Shown here: positions 42,858-51,678 of the stretch, piece by piece
How positions within the stretch are numbered: the first letter of the stretch is position 1
Layout of the letters: every line of letters starts with the position of its first letter
Origin: DATARH01 sp036268075
GTDB lineage: Bacteria > Pseudomonadota > Alphaproteobacteria > ATCC43930 > CGMCC-115725
Length of the DNA stretch: 64,000 nucleotides
Assembly: GCA_036268075.1 (NCBI GenBank)
Contig: DATAUV010000001.1
Coordinates: 160,750 to 224,749 of the forward strand
Reading direction: 5' to 3'
The notes under the pieces: model-generated
Database searches by the model: none
What the model was told of the DNA's origin: nothing
Seen by the model: only the letters and a program-made list of their open reading frames with translations
Position numbers and translations under genes: made by a program

Positions 42858-43840
42858 CCGACGAGCGCGAGCGGGCGCGCCTTGAGACCCTTGGTCCCGG
42901 CGTAGTGAACCAATGCCTCTTCGTTGCCGTGCGTGACCCAGATTTCCTCGGCGCCGAGCCCGGTGATGGTCTCGGTCAGCTCGTCCCAATCGGCATGGTC
43001 GGAGATGACGAGCGGCAATTCGACGCCGCGCGCCTTGGCCCGCTGCTTGACCCGCATCCAGCCCGACGCCATCGCCACGACCGGGTCGGGCAGCCGCCGC
43101 GACCAGCGGTCGGCGATCGCCGAGGGCGGCGCCAGAACGATCTGCCCCTTGAGCGCGTCGCGCTCGGCCCCCGCCACCGGTGCGACCGGCCCCAGCACGA
43201 CGCCGAGGCTTTCGTACAGATCGATGAGCCCCGCCAGCGCCCCATGGATGTAAAGCGGCGCGTCCCACCCCGCCTCGCGCAGCAGCGCCATCACCCGCTG
43301 GCACTTGCCGAGCGCATAGACGCCGATGACGTGGCAGCGGTCGGGATAGAGCGACACCGAATGCAGCAGCCGCGCGATCTCATCCCGATCCGGGGGGTGG
43401 CGGAAGACGGGGAGGCCGAACGTCGCCTCGGTCACGAAGACGTCGCAAGGTTGCGGCTCGAAACCGGCGCAGGTCGGGTCGCGCCGGCGCTTGTAGTCGC
43501 CCGAGACGACGACGCGGCTGCCGCGATGCTCAAGCACGATCTGCGCGCTGCCGAGCACATGCCCCGCCGGCACCAGCGTCACCGCCACCTCGCCGATCGT
43601 CACCCGCTCGCCGTAAGCCGCCGCCTGCAACTCGCCGCCGGCATTTTCGGGATAGCGCTGGCGCATGATCGCGAGCGTGCCGTCGGTCGCCAGCACCGCG
43701 CCATGGCCGGGACGGGCATGGTCGGCGTGACCATGGCTGATCACCGCGCGCGGCACCGCGCGGGTGGGATCGATGTGGAACCCGCCCGGCTCGCAATAGA
43801 GCCCGGCGGGGGTCGTGCGGACCCAGCTTTCAGCCTTCAT
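42839..43840 (-). CDS. Ligase-associated DNA exonuclease (MBL fold)
   Basis: A 333-residue metallo-beta-lactamase/beta-CASP-like nuclease. SHGHADHARPGH is the HxHxDH metal motif; LVPAGHVLGSAQIVLEH, VVVSGDYKRRRDPT and VTEATFGLPVFRHP are typical of the ligase-associated exonuclease family, and ISDHADWDELTETI carries the late His. It processes DNA ends for the ATP-dependent ligase, which is 1.4 kb away on the same strand with an MFS gene on the opposite strand between them. The ATG at 43840 starts the usual ESWVRTTPAGLYCEPGGFHID opening. Confidence 0.9.
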   Translation of the reverse strand: MKAESWVRTTPAGLYCEPGGFHIDPTRAVPRAVISHGHADHARPGHGAVLATDGTLAIMRQRYPENAGGELQAAAYGERVTIGEVAVTLVPAGHVLGSAQIVLEHRGSRVVVSGDYKRRRDPTCAGFEPQPCDVFVTEATFGLPVFRHPPDRDEIARLLHSVSLYPDRCHVIGVYALGKCQRVMALLREAGWDAPLYIHGALAGLIDLYESLGVVLGPVAPVAGAERDALKGQIVLAPPSAIADRWSRRLPDPVVAMASGWMRVKQRAKARGVELPLVISDHADWDELTETITGLGAEEIWVTHGNEEALVHYAGTKGLKARPLALVGYDDEE

Positions 43841-43857
43841 GGTCCTAATATGCCACG

Positions 43858-45288
43858 TCAATCGCCCGCGGCGGAAAGCGGCCGCGCGACCGCCTCCAGC
43901 GGCTGGCGCTCGGCGTCGATGCCAAACACCAGCGCCACGATCGCCGCGCCGATCATCAGCAGCGCGCCGATCAGATAGCCGAGAAACACCTCGCCGCGCT
44001 GTCCCGACGCGACGAGCGACCCGAACAGGAACGGTGATATGACCCCGCCGCAGGCCGTGCCGACCGCGTAGAAGAACGCGATCGCCAGCGCCCGCGCCTC
44101 CAGCGGAAAGCTCTCGCCGACGGTCAGGTAGGCGGCGCTCGCCGCGGCCGAGGCGAAAAAGAAGATTGCCGTCCAGCACGCGGTCAGCCCCGCCGCGCTG
44201 ACCATGTCGAGCCGGAAGAGCTCGCCGACGACAGCCAGCATCACCCCGGACAGCGTATAGGTCAGCGCGATCATCCGCCGCCGGCCGATCGTGTCGAACA
44301 GCGGCCCGAGCAGCAGCGGGCCGAGAAAATTCCCGGCCGCGAAGGGCAGCACGTACCAGCCGATATCCTCGGGCGGCACCTCATAGAACCGCTTCAGCAC
44401 CAGCGCGTAGGAAAAAAAGATCGCGTTGTAGAAAAACGCCTGCGCCCCCATCAGCACGAGGCCGAGAAAGACCCGGCGCGGGTACTCGCGCAGGATCGCC
44501 GCGATCATCCCGATCGTCGACAAATGCGACACCGGCACCAGCCGCAACCCGCCGGCGGCGTTTGACGGGGCGGCCGCGCCGACGCGCCGCTCGATATCCT
44601 CCATGATCGCGTTGGCCTCGTCGATGCGGCCGTGGATCATCAGCCAGCGCGGGCTTTCGGGCACAAAACGGCGCAGCGCCAGGATGCCGAGCCCGAGCAC
44701 GGCGCCGATCCCGAATGCCGCGCGCCAGCCGAGGTCGGCGGGCAAGACGCCGGGCTTGAGGAACACCACCGCGCCCACCGCGCCCAGCGCCGCGCCGACC
44801 CAGAAGCTGCCGTTGACGCCGAGATCGACGCGCCCCCGAAACCGCGCCGGCACGAATTCCTGGATCGCCGAGTTGATCGCCGCGTATTCGCCGCCGATCC
44901 CAGCCCCGGTCAGAAAGCGGAAGGCCAGAAAGCTGCCGAGGTCCCACGACGCCGCGGTCAGCGCCGTCGCGACGAGATAGAGGCCGAGCGTGACCATGAA
45001 CAGCTTCTTCCGCCCGAGCCGGTCGGTCAGGTAGCCGAAGAACAGCGCGCCCAACACCGCCCCGGCCAGGTAGGCGCTGCCCAACAGCCCGACCTCCTCG
45101 GCGCTGAAATGCAGCAGAGGGCTCGCCTGCAGCGCGCCGGCGATCGACCCCGCCACGGTCACTTCGAGCCCGTCGAGTATCCAAGTGATGCCGAGTGCGG
45201 TGATGACGAGGGTGTGGAAACGCGTCCAGGGGAGGCGGTCGAGACGGGCGGGGATGTCGGTCTCGACCGCGGAATGGGGATCGCTCAT
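43858..45288 (-). CDS. MFS transporter, sugar-porter-like
   Basis: A 476-residue twelve-helix MFS protein. Helix 1 has ALGITWILDGLEVTVAG, loop 2-3 has GYLTDRLGRKKLFMVTLGLY, helix 4/5 has FRFLTGAGIGGEYAAINSAIQEFVPARFRGR and loop 6 has RRFVPESPRWLMIHGR, the PESPRWL motif of the SP and aromatic-acid porters. The central loop is followed by GPLFDTIGRRRMIALTY. Substrates in this branch include sugars and aromatic acids. It ends 17 bases before the exonuclease start and may share its transcript. Confidence 0.9.
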   Translation of the reverse strand: MSDPHSAVETDIPARLDRLPWTRFHTLVITALGITWILDGLEVTVAGSIAGALQASPLLHFSAEEVGLLGSAYLAGAVLGALFFGYLTDRLGRKKLFMVTLGLYLVATALTAASWDLGSFLAFRFLTGAGIGGEYAAINSAIQEFVPARFRGRVDLGVNGSFWVGAALGAVGAVVFLKPGVLPADLGWRAAFGIGAVLGLGILALRRFVPESPRWLMIHGRIDEANAIMEDIERRVGAAAPSNAAGGLRLVPVSHLSTIGMIAAILREYPRRVFLGLVLMGAQAFFYNAIFFSYALVLKRFYEVPPEDIGWYVLPFAAGNFLGPLLLGPLFDTIGRRRMIALTYTLSGVMLAVVGELFRLDMVSAAGLTACWTAIFFFASAAASAAYLTVGESFPLEARALAIAFFYAVGTACGGVISPFLFGSLVASGQRGEVFLGYLIGALLMIGAAIVALVFGIDAERQPLEAVARPLSAAGD

Positions 45289-45373
45289 GCCCGGATAACG
45301 TTATCGATCGAGTCTCGGCACCGTCCGGTTGCGTACCGGGCGGACAATCAGCATGGCTGCTCTGCGGGGGTCG

Positions 45374-47539
45374 ATGGTTCGCAAGCTCGTTTTTGCTTTC
45401 GTGTTCTGCGCCGCGGCGCTGTGTGGTGGGGTTGGCTTTGCCCAAGCGCCGACCCCCGCCGCACCGGCGAACGCCACCACCCCGGCCGACGCGCAGCAGG
45501 CGCTCGACACCTTGCAGGACCCGAAAAAGCTGGCGGCGCTGATCCGGACGCTGCAGACGATCGTCAAGGCGAACGGCGCCAACCCCGCCGCGACGCCGGC
45601 ACCCACGAAACCCGCGGCGACCGCCCCGGCGCTCGAACTCGCGCCGAACAGCCTCGGCGCGCAGCTCCTGCCGCAGGTGACGGGCTGGACCGGGCGCATC
45701 GCCGGCGCGGCGGCGGAAACCGCCTCCGAGATGAGTCAGGTGCCGCTGCTGTCGCGGGCGCTGCTACGCCGGGCGGAGAACCCGGCGGTGCGCGAGGCGG
45801 TGGCCGACGCGGCGTGGCGTATTCTCGCCGCGCTCGCCTGCGCGGGGCTCGTCGAGATCATCGCGCGGTGGATTTTGCGGCGACCGCGCAAATCGTTGGA
45901 GGCGCGCGCGCCGGGGCCCGACCGATCGCGCAACGCGTGGGAAACCTCGCGCCGGCTGCCCTATGCGGTGGCGCGGCTGATACTGTGGCTGATCCCGATC
46001 GTCGTCTTTGTCGGCATCGGCAACCTCGCCGCCGGGATCGTCGGCGGCGACGGGCAGGCACCGCTGGTGACGGTCGCCGTCGTCAATGCGTATGCGATCG
46101 GCCAAGGCATCCTCTACGGCGTGCGCATGCTGTTCTCGCCGGGGATGGCGCGGCTCAGGCTGCTGCCGATCCACGACGGCGGTGCGGCGCTTCTGATGGT
46201 TTGGTTGAGGCGCATCACGATCGCCGCCGTCCTCGGGAGCGGGCTCGCCGAGATCGTGCTCGTCACCGGATTGCCGACACGAATTCACGACGCGCTTATC
46301 CGCATGACCGCGCTCGTCGTCGCGATCCTGTTCGTCGCGCTGGCGGTTCAGTGCCGCCAGCCGGTCGCCCGGCGCATCGCCGGTGGCGACGAACGCGCCG
46401 GCGAGGTCGCCGAATGGCGATTGTGGCTCGCCGGAAGCTGGCAGTATTTCGCGATCGCGGCGATCGTGGCCGGATGGCTGGTCACGGTCGGCGGGATCAA
46501 TCATCGGCTCGACACGCTCGATTTCCTGCTCGGCACGATCGGCGTGCTGGTCGCGGCGCGGCTGTTGGCGATCGTCGCGCTCGGCGCCCTTACCCGCGCG
46601 ATGCCGGCCACCGCCCAGCGGCCCGGCATCGCCACCCACGCCGCGCGCTATCACCGCACGATCCGCATCGCGATCATCTCGGTGATCACCGCCTGCGCCG
46701 CGATCCTGCTGCTGCAGATCTGGGGCACCAACGCGCTCGCCTGGTTCGCGCCCGGCAAGGTCGGCCAGCACCTGCTCTCGGCTCTGGTCACGATCGCGCT
46801 CGCCGCGGCGTTTGCGATCGTCGTGTGGGAAAGCGTCAACGCCGCGCTCGACCGCGAGGTCACCCGGCTGCAGCGTTTCGAGCCGACCCGCTCCGTGCGG
46901 CTGCGCACCTTGCTGCCGGTGGCGCGCACGGCGCTGCTGATCGTCATCGTGGTCGTCATCGGCGCGACCGCACTCAGCGAGATCGGCGTCAACATCGCGC
47001 CGCTCCTCGCCGGCGCCGGGATCATCGGGATCGCCGTCGGTTTCGGCTCGCAGACCCTCGTCCACGACATCATCACCGGCATGTTCATCCTGATCGAGAA
47101 CACGATCCAGGTCGGCGACGGGGTCACCGTGGCGGGGCTCACCGGCAAGGTCGAGGAGCTGTCGATCCGCACCTTGCGCCTGCGCGCGGCCGACGGGGCG
47201 CTGCACGTGATCCCGTTCAGCTCGGTCGTGACCATCACCAACACCAATCGCGGCATCGGCAACGCCACCGTGTCGATCGCGATCGCGCCCGACCAGGATG
47301 TCGACCGCGCCGCCGCCGCGCTGACCGAGATCGGCGAGGAACTGCGCCACGACCAGAGTTTCGCCCCGATGATCCTCGGCGATTTCGACCTCTACGGCGT
47401 CGACTCGATCACCGCGACCGCGGTGACGATCACCGGCAAGATTCCCTGCACGTCCTCGGGCCGCCTGCCGGTCCAGCGCGAGTTCAACCGACGCATGCTC
47501 CAGCGCTTCGCGAAAGAGCACATAACCCTCGCCGCCTAG
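45374..47539 (+). CDS. MscS-family mechanosensitive channel with large N-terminal membrane domain
   Basis: A 721-residue channel. MVRKLVFAFVFCAAALCGGVGFAQA is a signal peptide, then an Ala/Pro-rich periplasmic stretch and about nine more hydrophobic segments. The MscS core begins near TALSEIGVNIAPLLAGAGIIGIAVGFGSQTLVHDIITG, the pore helix TM3, followed by ENTIQVGDGVTVAGLTGKVEELSIRTLRLRA and IPFSSVVTITN of the beta domain. The layout resembles YbiO. It releases solutes on hypo-osmotic shock. ATG at 45374 is preferred for its signal peptide and upstream GCGGGGG; ATG at 45353 and TTG at 45329 are alternatives. It is divergent from the sugar-porter gene. Confidence 0.9.
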   Translation: MVRKLVFAFVFCAAALCGGVGFAQAPTPAAPANATTPADAQQALDTLQDPKKLAALIRTLQTIVKANGANPAATPAPTKPAATAPALELAPNSLGAQLLPQVTGWTGRIAGAAAETASEMSQVPLLSRALLRRAENPAVREAVADAAWRILAALACAGLVEIIARWILRRPRKSLEARAPGPDRSRNAWETSRRLPYAVARLILWLIPIVVFVGIGNLAAGIVGGDGQAPLVTVAVVNAYAIGQGILYGVRMLFSPGMARLRLLPIHDGGAALLMVWLRRITIAAVLGSGLAEIVLVTGLPTRIHDALIRMTALVVAILFVALAVQCRQPVARRIAGGDERAGEVAEWRLWLAGSWQYFAIAAIVAGWLVTVGGINHRLDTLDFLLGTIGVLVAARLLAIVALGALTRAMPATAQRPGIATHAARYHRTIRIAIISVITACAAILLLQIWGTNALAWFAPGKVGQHLLSALVTIALAAAFAIVVWESVNAALDREVTRLQRFEPTRSVRLRTLLPVARTALLIVIVVVIGATALSEIGVNIAPLLAGAGIIGIAVGFGSQTLVHDIITGMFILIENTIQVGDGVTVAGLTGKVEELSIRTLRLRAADGALHVIPFSSVVTITNTNRGIGNATVSIAIAPDQDVDRAAAALTEIGEELRHDQSFAPMILGDFDLYGVDSITATAVTITGKIPCTSSGRLPVQREFNRRMLQRFAKEHITLAA

Positions 47540-47692
47540 TGCCGATTCGTTCCCCTGAACGAAGGGAGATTCTAGTAGGCTGGCGCGCCCGCTTGTCGAT
47601 ATGTTGGTGGGCGACCGGGTGCGCTTCCGCAAAAGCGGGAATTCGCGCATCGGGCGAGTTAGCGATTCGTTCCGGGTACCGGCGGAGGCATC

Positions 47693-49039
47693 ATGGCGCG
47701 GGCAGATTCGAGTAACGGGGCGCGGGTCGCCGCCTATATCGCCGCCGCGCCGGGGCGCAACCTGCCCTCCGAGATCGAGGATGCGGCGCGGCTTTGCCTC
47801 GCCGACTGGCTCGGCTGCGCGATCGGTGCGGGCGACGAGCCGGCCGGGCGCGTCGTGCGCGAGACCGCCGCCGGGTGGAAGAGCGGCGGCGGCGCGACGG
47901 TGCTTTATGGCGGCCACGCGGCGGCGCCGTTTGCCGCGCTCGCCAACGGCACGCTCGCGCATTGCCTCGATTTCGACGACACCCATATCGGCGCCGTGAC
48001 CCATACGAGCGCCCCGGTCTGGGCCGCCACCTTGGCCCTGGGCGAGGAGCTGGGCGCCGACGAGCCGTCGATGCTGCGCGCCTACGTCGCCGGGTTCGAG
48101 ACCGCGAGCCGGCTGGGCCGCGGGCTCGGCGAGGTGGTGACCGCGCGCGGGTTTCACGGCACCGGCGTGTTCGGCCGGCTCGGCGCCGCCGCCGCGTCGG
48201 CGGCGCTGCTGCGGCTCGACGAGGACCGGGCGCTGCACGCGATGGGCGCCGCGGCGACCCAGGCCGGCGGGCTCACCGCCTCGTTCGGCACGATGGCGAA
48301 GCCGTTCCATGCCGGCAAGGCGGCGATGGACGGCGTGATTGCGGCCCAGCTCGCCGCGCAGGGCCTCGCCGCCGCGACCGGCCTTCTGGAACCCGGCGGC
48401 GGGCTCGACAACGTCTTTGTCCAGGACGGCTCGGCACGGCTCGCCCCTAGCGACTTCACCGGGTGGGAGATCCTCAACAACAGCTTCAAGCCCTACGCCG
48501 CCTGCCACCTGACCCACCCGGCGGTCGACGCCGCGCGCGAGATGGCGCCGGGCGCCAACGCGCTGGCCGGGCTGCGCATGGTCAAGGCCGAGATCGCCGT
48601 CCTCGCCGACCAGGTCACCGGCCACCGTAGCGGCGCGCCGAAAACCGGGCTCGAAGGCAAGTTCGACATCAAGTACTGCGTCGCGCTCGGCCTCCACGGC
48701 AAAGCCCTGTCGGCGGCCGATTTCGCCGAGCCGTGGGCGGGCGACCCGGCGGTTCTCGCGACGGCGGGCAAAGTGACGGTCATTCCCGACCCGGCGATTA
48801 CCTATACCGAGGCGCGCGTCGCGCTCGAATACGCGGACGGCCGCACCGATTTCCGGCACATCCCGATCGGCAAAGGCCACCCCGGCAACTCGATGGGCTG
48901 GGACGACATGGCCGAGAAATTCGACGCCCTCGTCCGCCCCCGCCTCGGCCCCCGCAGCGACGCCCTCTTCGGCCTGCTGCGCGCGTTCGGCGGCGGCGGG
49001 GTACTCGGCGAGATCAGGGAGATCGTCGGGCGGCTCTGA
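47693..49039 (+). CDS. MmgE/PrpD-family protein
   Basis: A 448-residue protein related to 2-methylcitrate dehydratase and cis-aconitate decarboxylase. Family segments are ARLCLADWLGCAIGAG, LANGTLAHCLDFDDTHIGAVTHTSAPVWAA, ARGFHGTGVFGRLGAAAA, QAGGLTASFGTMAKPFHAGKAA, FKPYAACHLTHPAVDAA and LEGKFDIKYCVALGL. It acts on a di- or tricarboxylic acid; without prpB/prpC neighbours, propionate breakdown is not indicated. The last 26 bases overlap the flavoprotein gene on the other strand. Confidence 0.9.
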   Translation: MARADSSNGARVAAYIAAAPGRNLPSEIEDAARLCLADWLGCAIGAGDEPAGRVVRETAAGWKSGGGATVLYGGHAAAPFAALANGTLAHCLDFDDTHIGAVTHTSAPVWAATLALGEELGADEPSMLRAYVAGFETASRLGRGLGEVVTARGFHGTGVFGRLGAAAASAALLRLDEDRALHAMGAAATQAGGLTASFGTMAKPFHAGKAAMDGVIAAQLAAQGLAAATGLLEPGGGLDNVFVQDGSARLAPSDFTGWEILNNSFKPYAACHLTHPAVDAAREMAPGANALAGLRMVKAEIAVLADQVTGHRSGAPKTGLEGKFDIKYCVALGLHGKALSAADFAEPWAGDPAVLATAGKVTVIPDPAITYTEARVALEYADGRTDFRHIPIGKGHPGNSMGWDDMAEKFDALVRPRLGPRSDALFGLLRAFGGGGVLGEIREIVGRL

Positions 49040-49541
49040 CCGCGTCGAGAAGAGCCTCGGTCGGCGCGAGCCGCGGGCCGCGGCCGTCATCGACCGGGGG
49101 CACGATGGTCACGCCCCATGTCGGCAGGGTCTTCAGCGACGCTTGCGCCTGCGGGTGGTCGAGCAGCGGCTGGTTCAGCGACGGCGCGACGATCACCGGC
49201 GTCTTGCGCCCGATCGCCTCGGCGACGAGCGAGAGGGCCAGGGTATCCGCGATGCCGTGCGCGAGCTTGTTGAGCGAATTGAAGCTGCACGGCGCGAACA
49301 ACACGATGCCATAGGGCGGGCGCGGGCGGATCGCCAGGTCGAAATAGGATTCGACCACCTGCGCGCCCTCGACATCGGCGAGCTCGCGGAGCGAGACGAC
49401 GCGCGAGGCATTGGGTGTCGGCAGCGCGATCACGGTGCCGAAGCCGAGCCCGACCAGGCCGCGCAGTAGCTCGGGGCAGCGCGCGGCGGTGGTCGTGCCG
49501 CTCAGCACCAGATAGGCGACATCGTGGGTCTCGCCCGCCAT
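49014..49541 (-). CDS. Flavoprotein of the phosphopantothenoylcysteine decarboxylase-like family
   Basis: A 175-residue protein of the HFCD flavoprotein fold. VAYLVLSGTTTAAR opens the Rossmann-like fold, IVLFAPCSFNSLNKLAHGIADTLA matches the conserved APASANTIAKxAxGIADxL segment binding FMN, and PVIVAPSLN stands where PPC decarboxylases have PAMN. The usual His of the active site is not obvious. It may decarboxylate or prenylate a small acid. It is followed by an MFS gene after four bases, the likely matching transporter being upstream on the same strand. Confidence 0.8.
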   Translation of the reverse strand: MAGETHDVAYLVLSGTTTAARCPELLRGLVGLGFGTVIALPTPNASRVVSLRELADVEGAQVVESYFDLAIRPRPPYGIVLFAPCSFNSLNKLAHGIADTLALSLVAEAIGRKTPVIVAPSLNQPLLDHPQAQASLKTLPTWGVTIVPPVDDGRGPRLAPTEALLDAVRAARRSP

Positions 49542-49545
49542 CGCG

Positions 49546-50811
49546 CTACTCCCGCGGCATCAGAAAGCGCAGCCCGGCCGCCATCGCCGTGGTCAGCGCC
49601 AGGATCGCGGCCATCGCCAGAAGGCCGATGAGGAACGAGCCGGTCGCCTCCCTGATCCAGCCCATCAGGAACGGCCCGGCAAACCCGCCGAGCGACCCGA
49701 TCGTCGTGATAAAGGCGAGCCCGCCGGCGGCGCCGCGCCCGGCGAGGAAGCTCGTCGGCACGGTCCAGAAGATCGCCCGCGCCGAGGTCACGCCGACCAG
49801 CGCGATCGTCAGCCCGATCAGCGCCGGCGCAAGCGCGGTCCAGCCGACCGAGACGAGGAGCCCCACCGTCGCCAGCAGGAACCCCAGCGTCAGGTTGAGG
49901 ATGCGCCGCCCGGCGCGGTCGACATAGGCGGCCCACAGCAGCATCGCGACGCTGGCAAACAGATACGGCACCGCCGACCACAACCCGACCGCGAGGTTCG
50001 ACAGCCCGTGCGTCTTCAGGATTTGCGGCAGCCAGATGCCGATCCCGTAAGAGCCGAGCGTGTAGCAGAACTGGATCGCGGTCAGGACCAGCACGCGCGG
50101 GTCGGCGAGCGCGCCGGCGAGCGAATGCCGGGCGCGGTCGCGCTGCTCCTCGCCCAGCATCTGCGCCATCGCCGCGCGCTCGTCGGCGTCGAGCCAACCC
50201 GCCTCCTCCGGCCGGTCGGACAGCATCCGGAGGATGAAGAACCCGACGAGACAGGCCGGCAGCCCCTCGACGATAAACATCCACTGCCACCCGGCGAGCC
50301 CCCAGAACCCGTGCATCTGCAGGAGCAGCCCCGAGATCGGTCCGCCGATCAGCGACGACACCGGGATCGCGACGAGGAACCACGCCAGCACCCGGGCGCG
50401 GTACTGCGCCGGGAACCACGCAGCGAGAAAGAACGTGATGCCGGGAAAGAACCCCGCCTCGGCCGCGCCCAGCAGCAGCCGCACGATGTAGAAGCTCTGC
50501 GGCCCGACGACGAAGGCGTTCGCCGCCGCGATCACGCCCCAGGAAATCATGATCCGCGCGATCCAGCGCCGCGCGCCGTAGCGGTAGAGGATCAGATTGC
50601 TCGGGATTTCGCAGATGGCATAGCTGGCGAACAACAGCCCCGCGCCCCAGCCGAACTGATACGCGCTGAGCCCGATATCCTTGTTCATCGTCAGCGCCGC
50701 GAACCCGACACTGGTGCGATCGAGATAATTCAGCACATAGGCGATCGTCAGGACCGGCAGGAACCGCCGGGCGACCTTGGCCAGCGCGCGCCGGCGCACA
50801 TGCTCGTTCAA
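49546..50811 (-). CDS. MFS transporter, anion:cation symporter (ACS) family
   Basis: A 421-residue twelve-helix transporter. It opens RRFLPVLTIAYVLNYLDRTSVGFAALTMNKDIGLS, the ACS hallmark, with ICEIPSNLILYRYGARRWIARIM at loop 2-3 and LGAAEAGFFPGITFFLAAWFPAQYRAR at helices 4-5. Members bring in phthalate, tartrate, hexuronates and similar anions. It ends four bases before the flavoprotein start and so leads a two-gene transcript: uptake of an organic anion followed by modification. Confidence 0.92.
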   Translation of the reverse strand: MNEHVRRRALAKVARRFLPVLTIAYVLNYLDRTSVGFAALTMNKDIGLSAYQFGWGAGLLFASYAICEIPSNLILYRYGARRWIARIMISWGVIAAANAFVVGPQSFYIVRLLLGAAEAGFFPGITFFLAAWFPAQYRARVLAWFLVAIPVSSLIGGPISGLLLQMHGFWGLAGWQWMFIVEGLPACLVGFFILRMLSDRPEEAGWLDADERAAMAQMLGEEQRDRARHSLAGALADPRVLVLTAIQFCYTLGSYGIGIWLPQILKTHGLSNLAVGLWSAVPYLFASVAMLLWAAYVDRAGRRILNLTLGFLLATVGLLVSVGWTALAPALIGLTIALVGVTSARAIFWTVPTSFLAGRGAAGGLAFITTIGSLGGFAGPFLMGWIREATGSFLIGLLAMAAILALTTAMAAGLRFLMPRE

Positions 50812-50919
50812 TTTTGGCCCTCTGGCATTTGGCCCCCTGCGATTTCGCCCCCGCCACGGGCAAAGCCCGACGGGAATCGGCGTCGTACGGTCCGACGCCG
50901 TTCCCTCGTCCGGAGCGAC

Positions 50920-51549
50920 CTATCGTACCGGCGAGAAGGCGGCCGGGATCAGCAGTTTGTTTTCCTGTCGAAGCGGCCTCACACCGCTCTGCGGCGGCCA
51001 GGCGCGGCCCGGAGCACGGGACGCCGCGCGGACGCGGTCGCGTTCGGCGAGGTCCTTGTAGACCCAGGTATGGATGAACTTGTTGAGCCCGCCGAGTTCG
51101 CTCGTCCAGCATGCCGCCAGGGATGACAGCTCCTCGCGCGCCGGCACGTCTCGCGCCCAAGCCTCGAGCACTTTTGGGAGGTCGCCGGGGGCGTAGGTGT
51201 AGGTGCGCATTTCATAGACATTGCCGGTGCCGTAATCGCGGCTGCCCAGCGGGCGCATGAATGGCGCCGGTATCATGATTTCGGAGTCCTGGGCGACGAT
51301 CAAATCCTGGCCGCCAGGGAGCGCATTCCGCTCGGGATCCTTCGCCAGGGCGGCGCGCACCGCCGTGCGCTGGTTCAGATCGTCATAGGGATAGACATGG
51401 ACGACCTGGTTAAGCGGGCCGAAATCAGTGTGCCAGAATGCGCCGAGCTTTGAATGCTTCAGGCGCGCCGGGAGACGCTTGGCATAGCGTTCCTCGAACT
51501 CGGGCACGCTGCCCGTGCGCAGGGTGTAGGTACGGACTTCGTAAATCAT
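50920..51549 (-). CDS. NIPSNAP-family protein
   Basis: A 209-residue protein made of two ferredoxin-like NIPSNAP halves: MIYEVRTYTLRTGSVPEFEERYAKRL with GAFWHTDFGPLNQVVHVYPYDD, and VYEMRTYTYAPGDLPKVLEAW with LAACWTSELGGLNKFIHTWVYKD. The biochemical role of bacterial NIPSNAP proteins is unclear; they often sit near catabolic genes. It follows the amidohydrolase gene on the same strand, separated by an 18-bp tandem repeat, and precedes the ACS transporter. Confidence 0.88.
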   Translation of the reverse strand: MIYEVRTYTLRTGSVPEFEERYAKRLPARLKHSKLGAFWHTDFGPLNQVVHVYPYDDLNQRTAVRAALAKDPERNALPGGQDLIVAQDSEIMIPAPFMRPLGSRDYGTGNVYEMRTYTYAPGDLPKVLEAWARDVPAREELSSLAACWTSELGGLNKFIHTWVYKDLAERDRVRAASRAPGRAWPPQSGVRPLRQENKLLIPAAFSPVR

Positions 51550-51560
51550 CGCGCATCCTC

Positions 51561-51650
51561 CAGTAGTGGACTTCGGGGCAGTAGTGGACTTCGGGGCAGT
51601 AGTGAACTTCGGGGCAGTAGTGAACTTCGGGGCAGTAGTGAACTTCAGGA
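51561..51650. repeat. Five tandem copies of an 18-bp unit
   Basis: The unit CAGTAGTGGACTTCGGGG repeats at 51561, 51579, 51597, 51615 and 51633. The first two have GTGG and the next three GTGA, and the last ends CAGGA. It lies 11 bases upstream of the NIPSNAP start and downstream of the amidohydrolase stop, so it forms the 5' leader of NIPSNAP. A frame across it would read a repeated Pro-Glu-Val-His-Tyr-Cys, but there is no sign that this is translated. Confidence 0.95.
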
Positions 51651-51678
51651 TAACAGGGTAGGGCGGATCGGCGGAGCG

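Noticed and set aside
41466..43304. Extension of the ligase frame upstream on the minus strand
   Set aside because: It is antisense to the MFS gene, and ligase homology starts at the ATG at 41465.
45764..49090. A 1108-codon minus-strand frame
   Set aside because: It covers the MscS and MmgE/PrpD genes in antisense. Composition is typical of shadow frames and no domain was recognised.
51561..51650. The tandem repeat as a possible CRISPR array
   Set aside because: Units are contiguous without spacers and no cas genes are present.
51651..51663. GGATAACAGGGTA, 13 bases of the I-SceI homing endonuclease site
   Set aside because: The flanks do not match the 18-base site and no intron or homing gene is present; a chance match.
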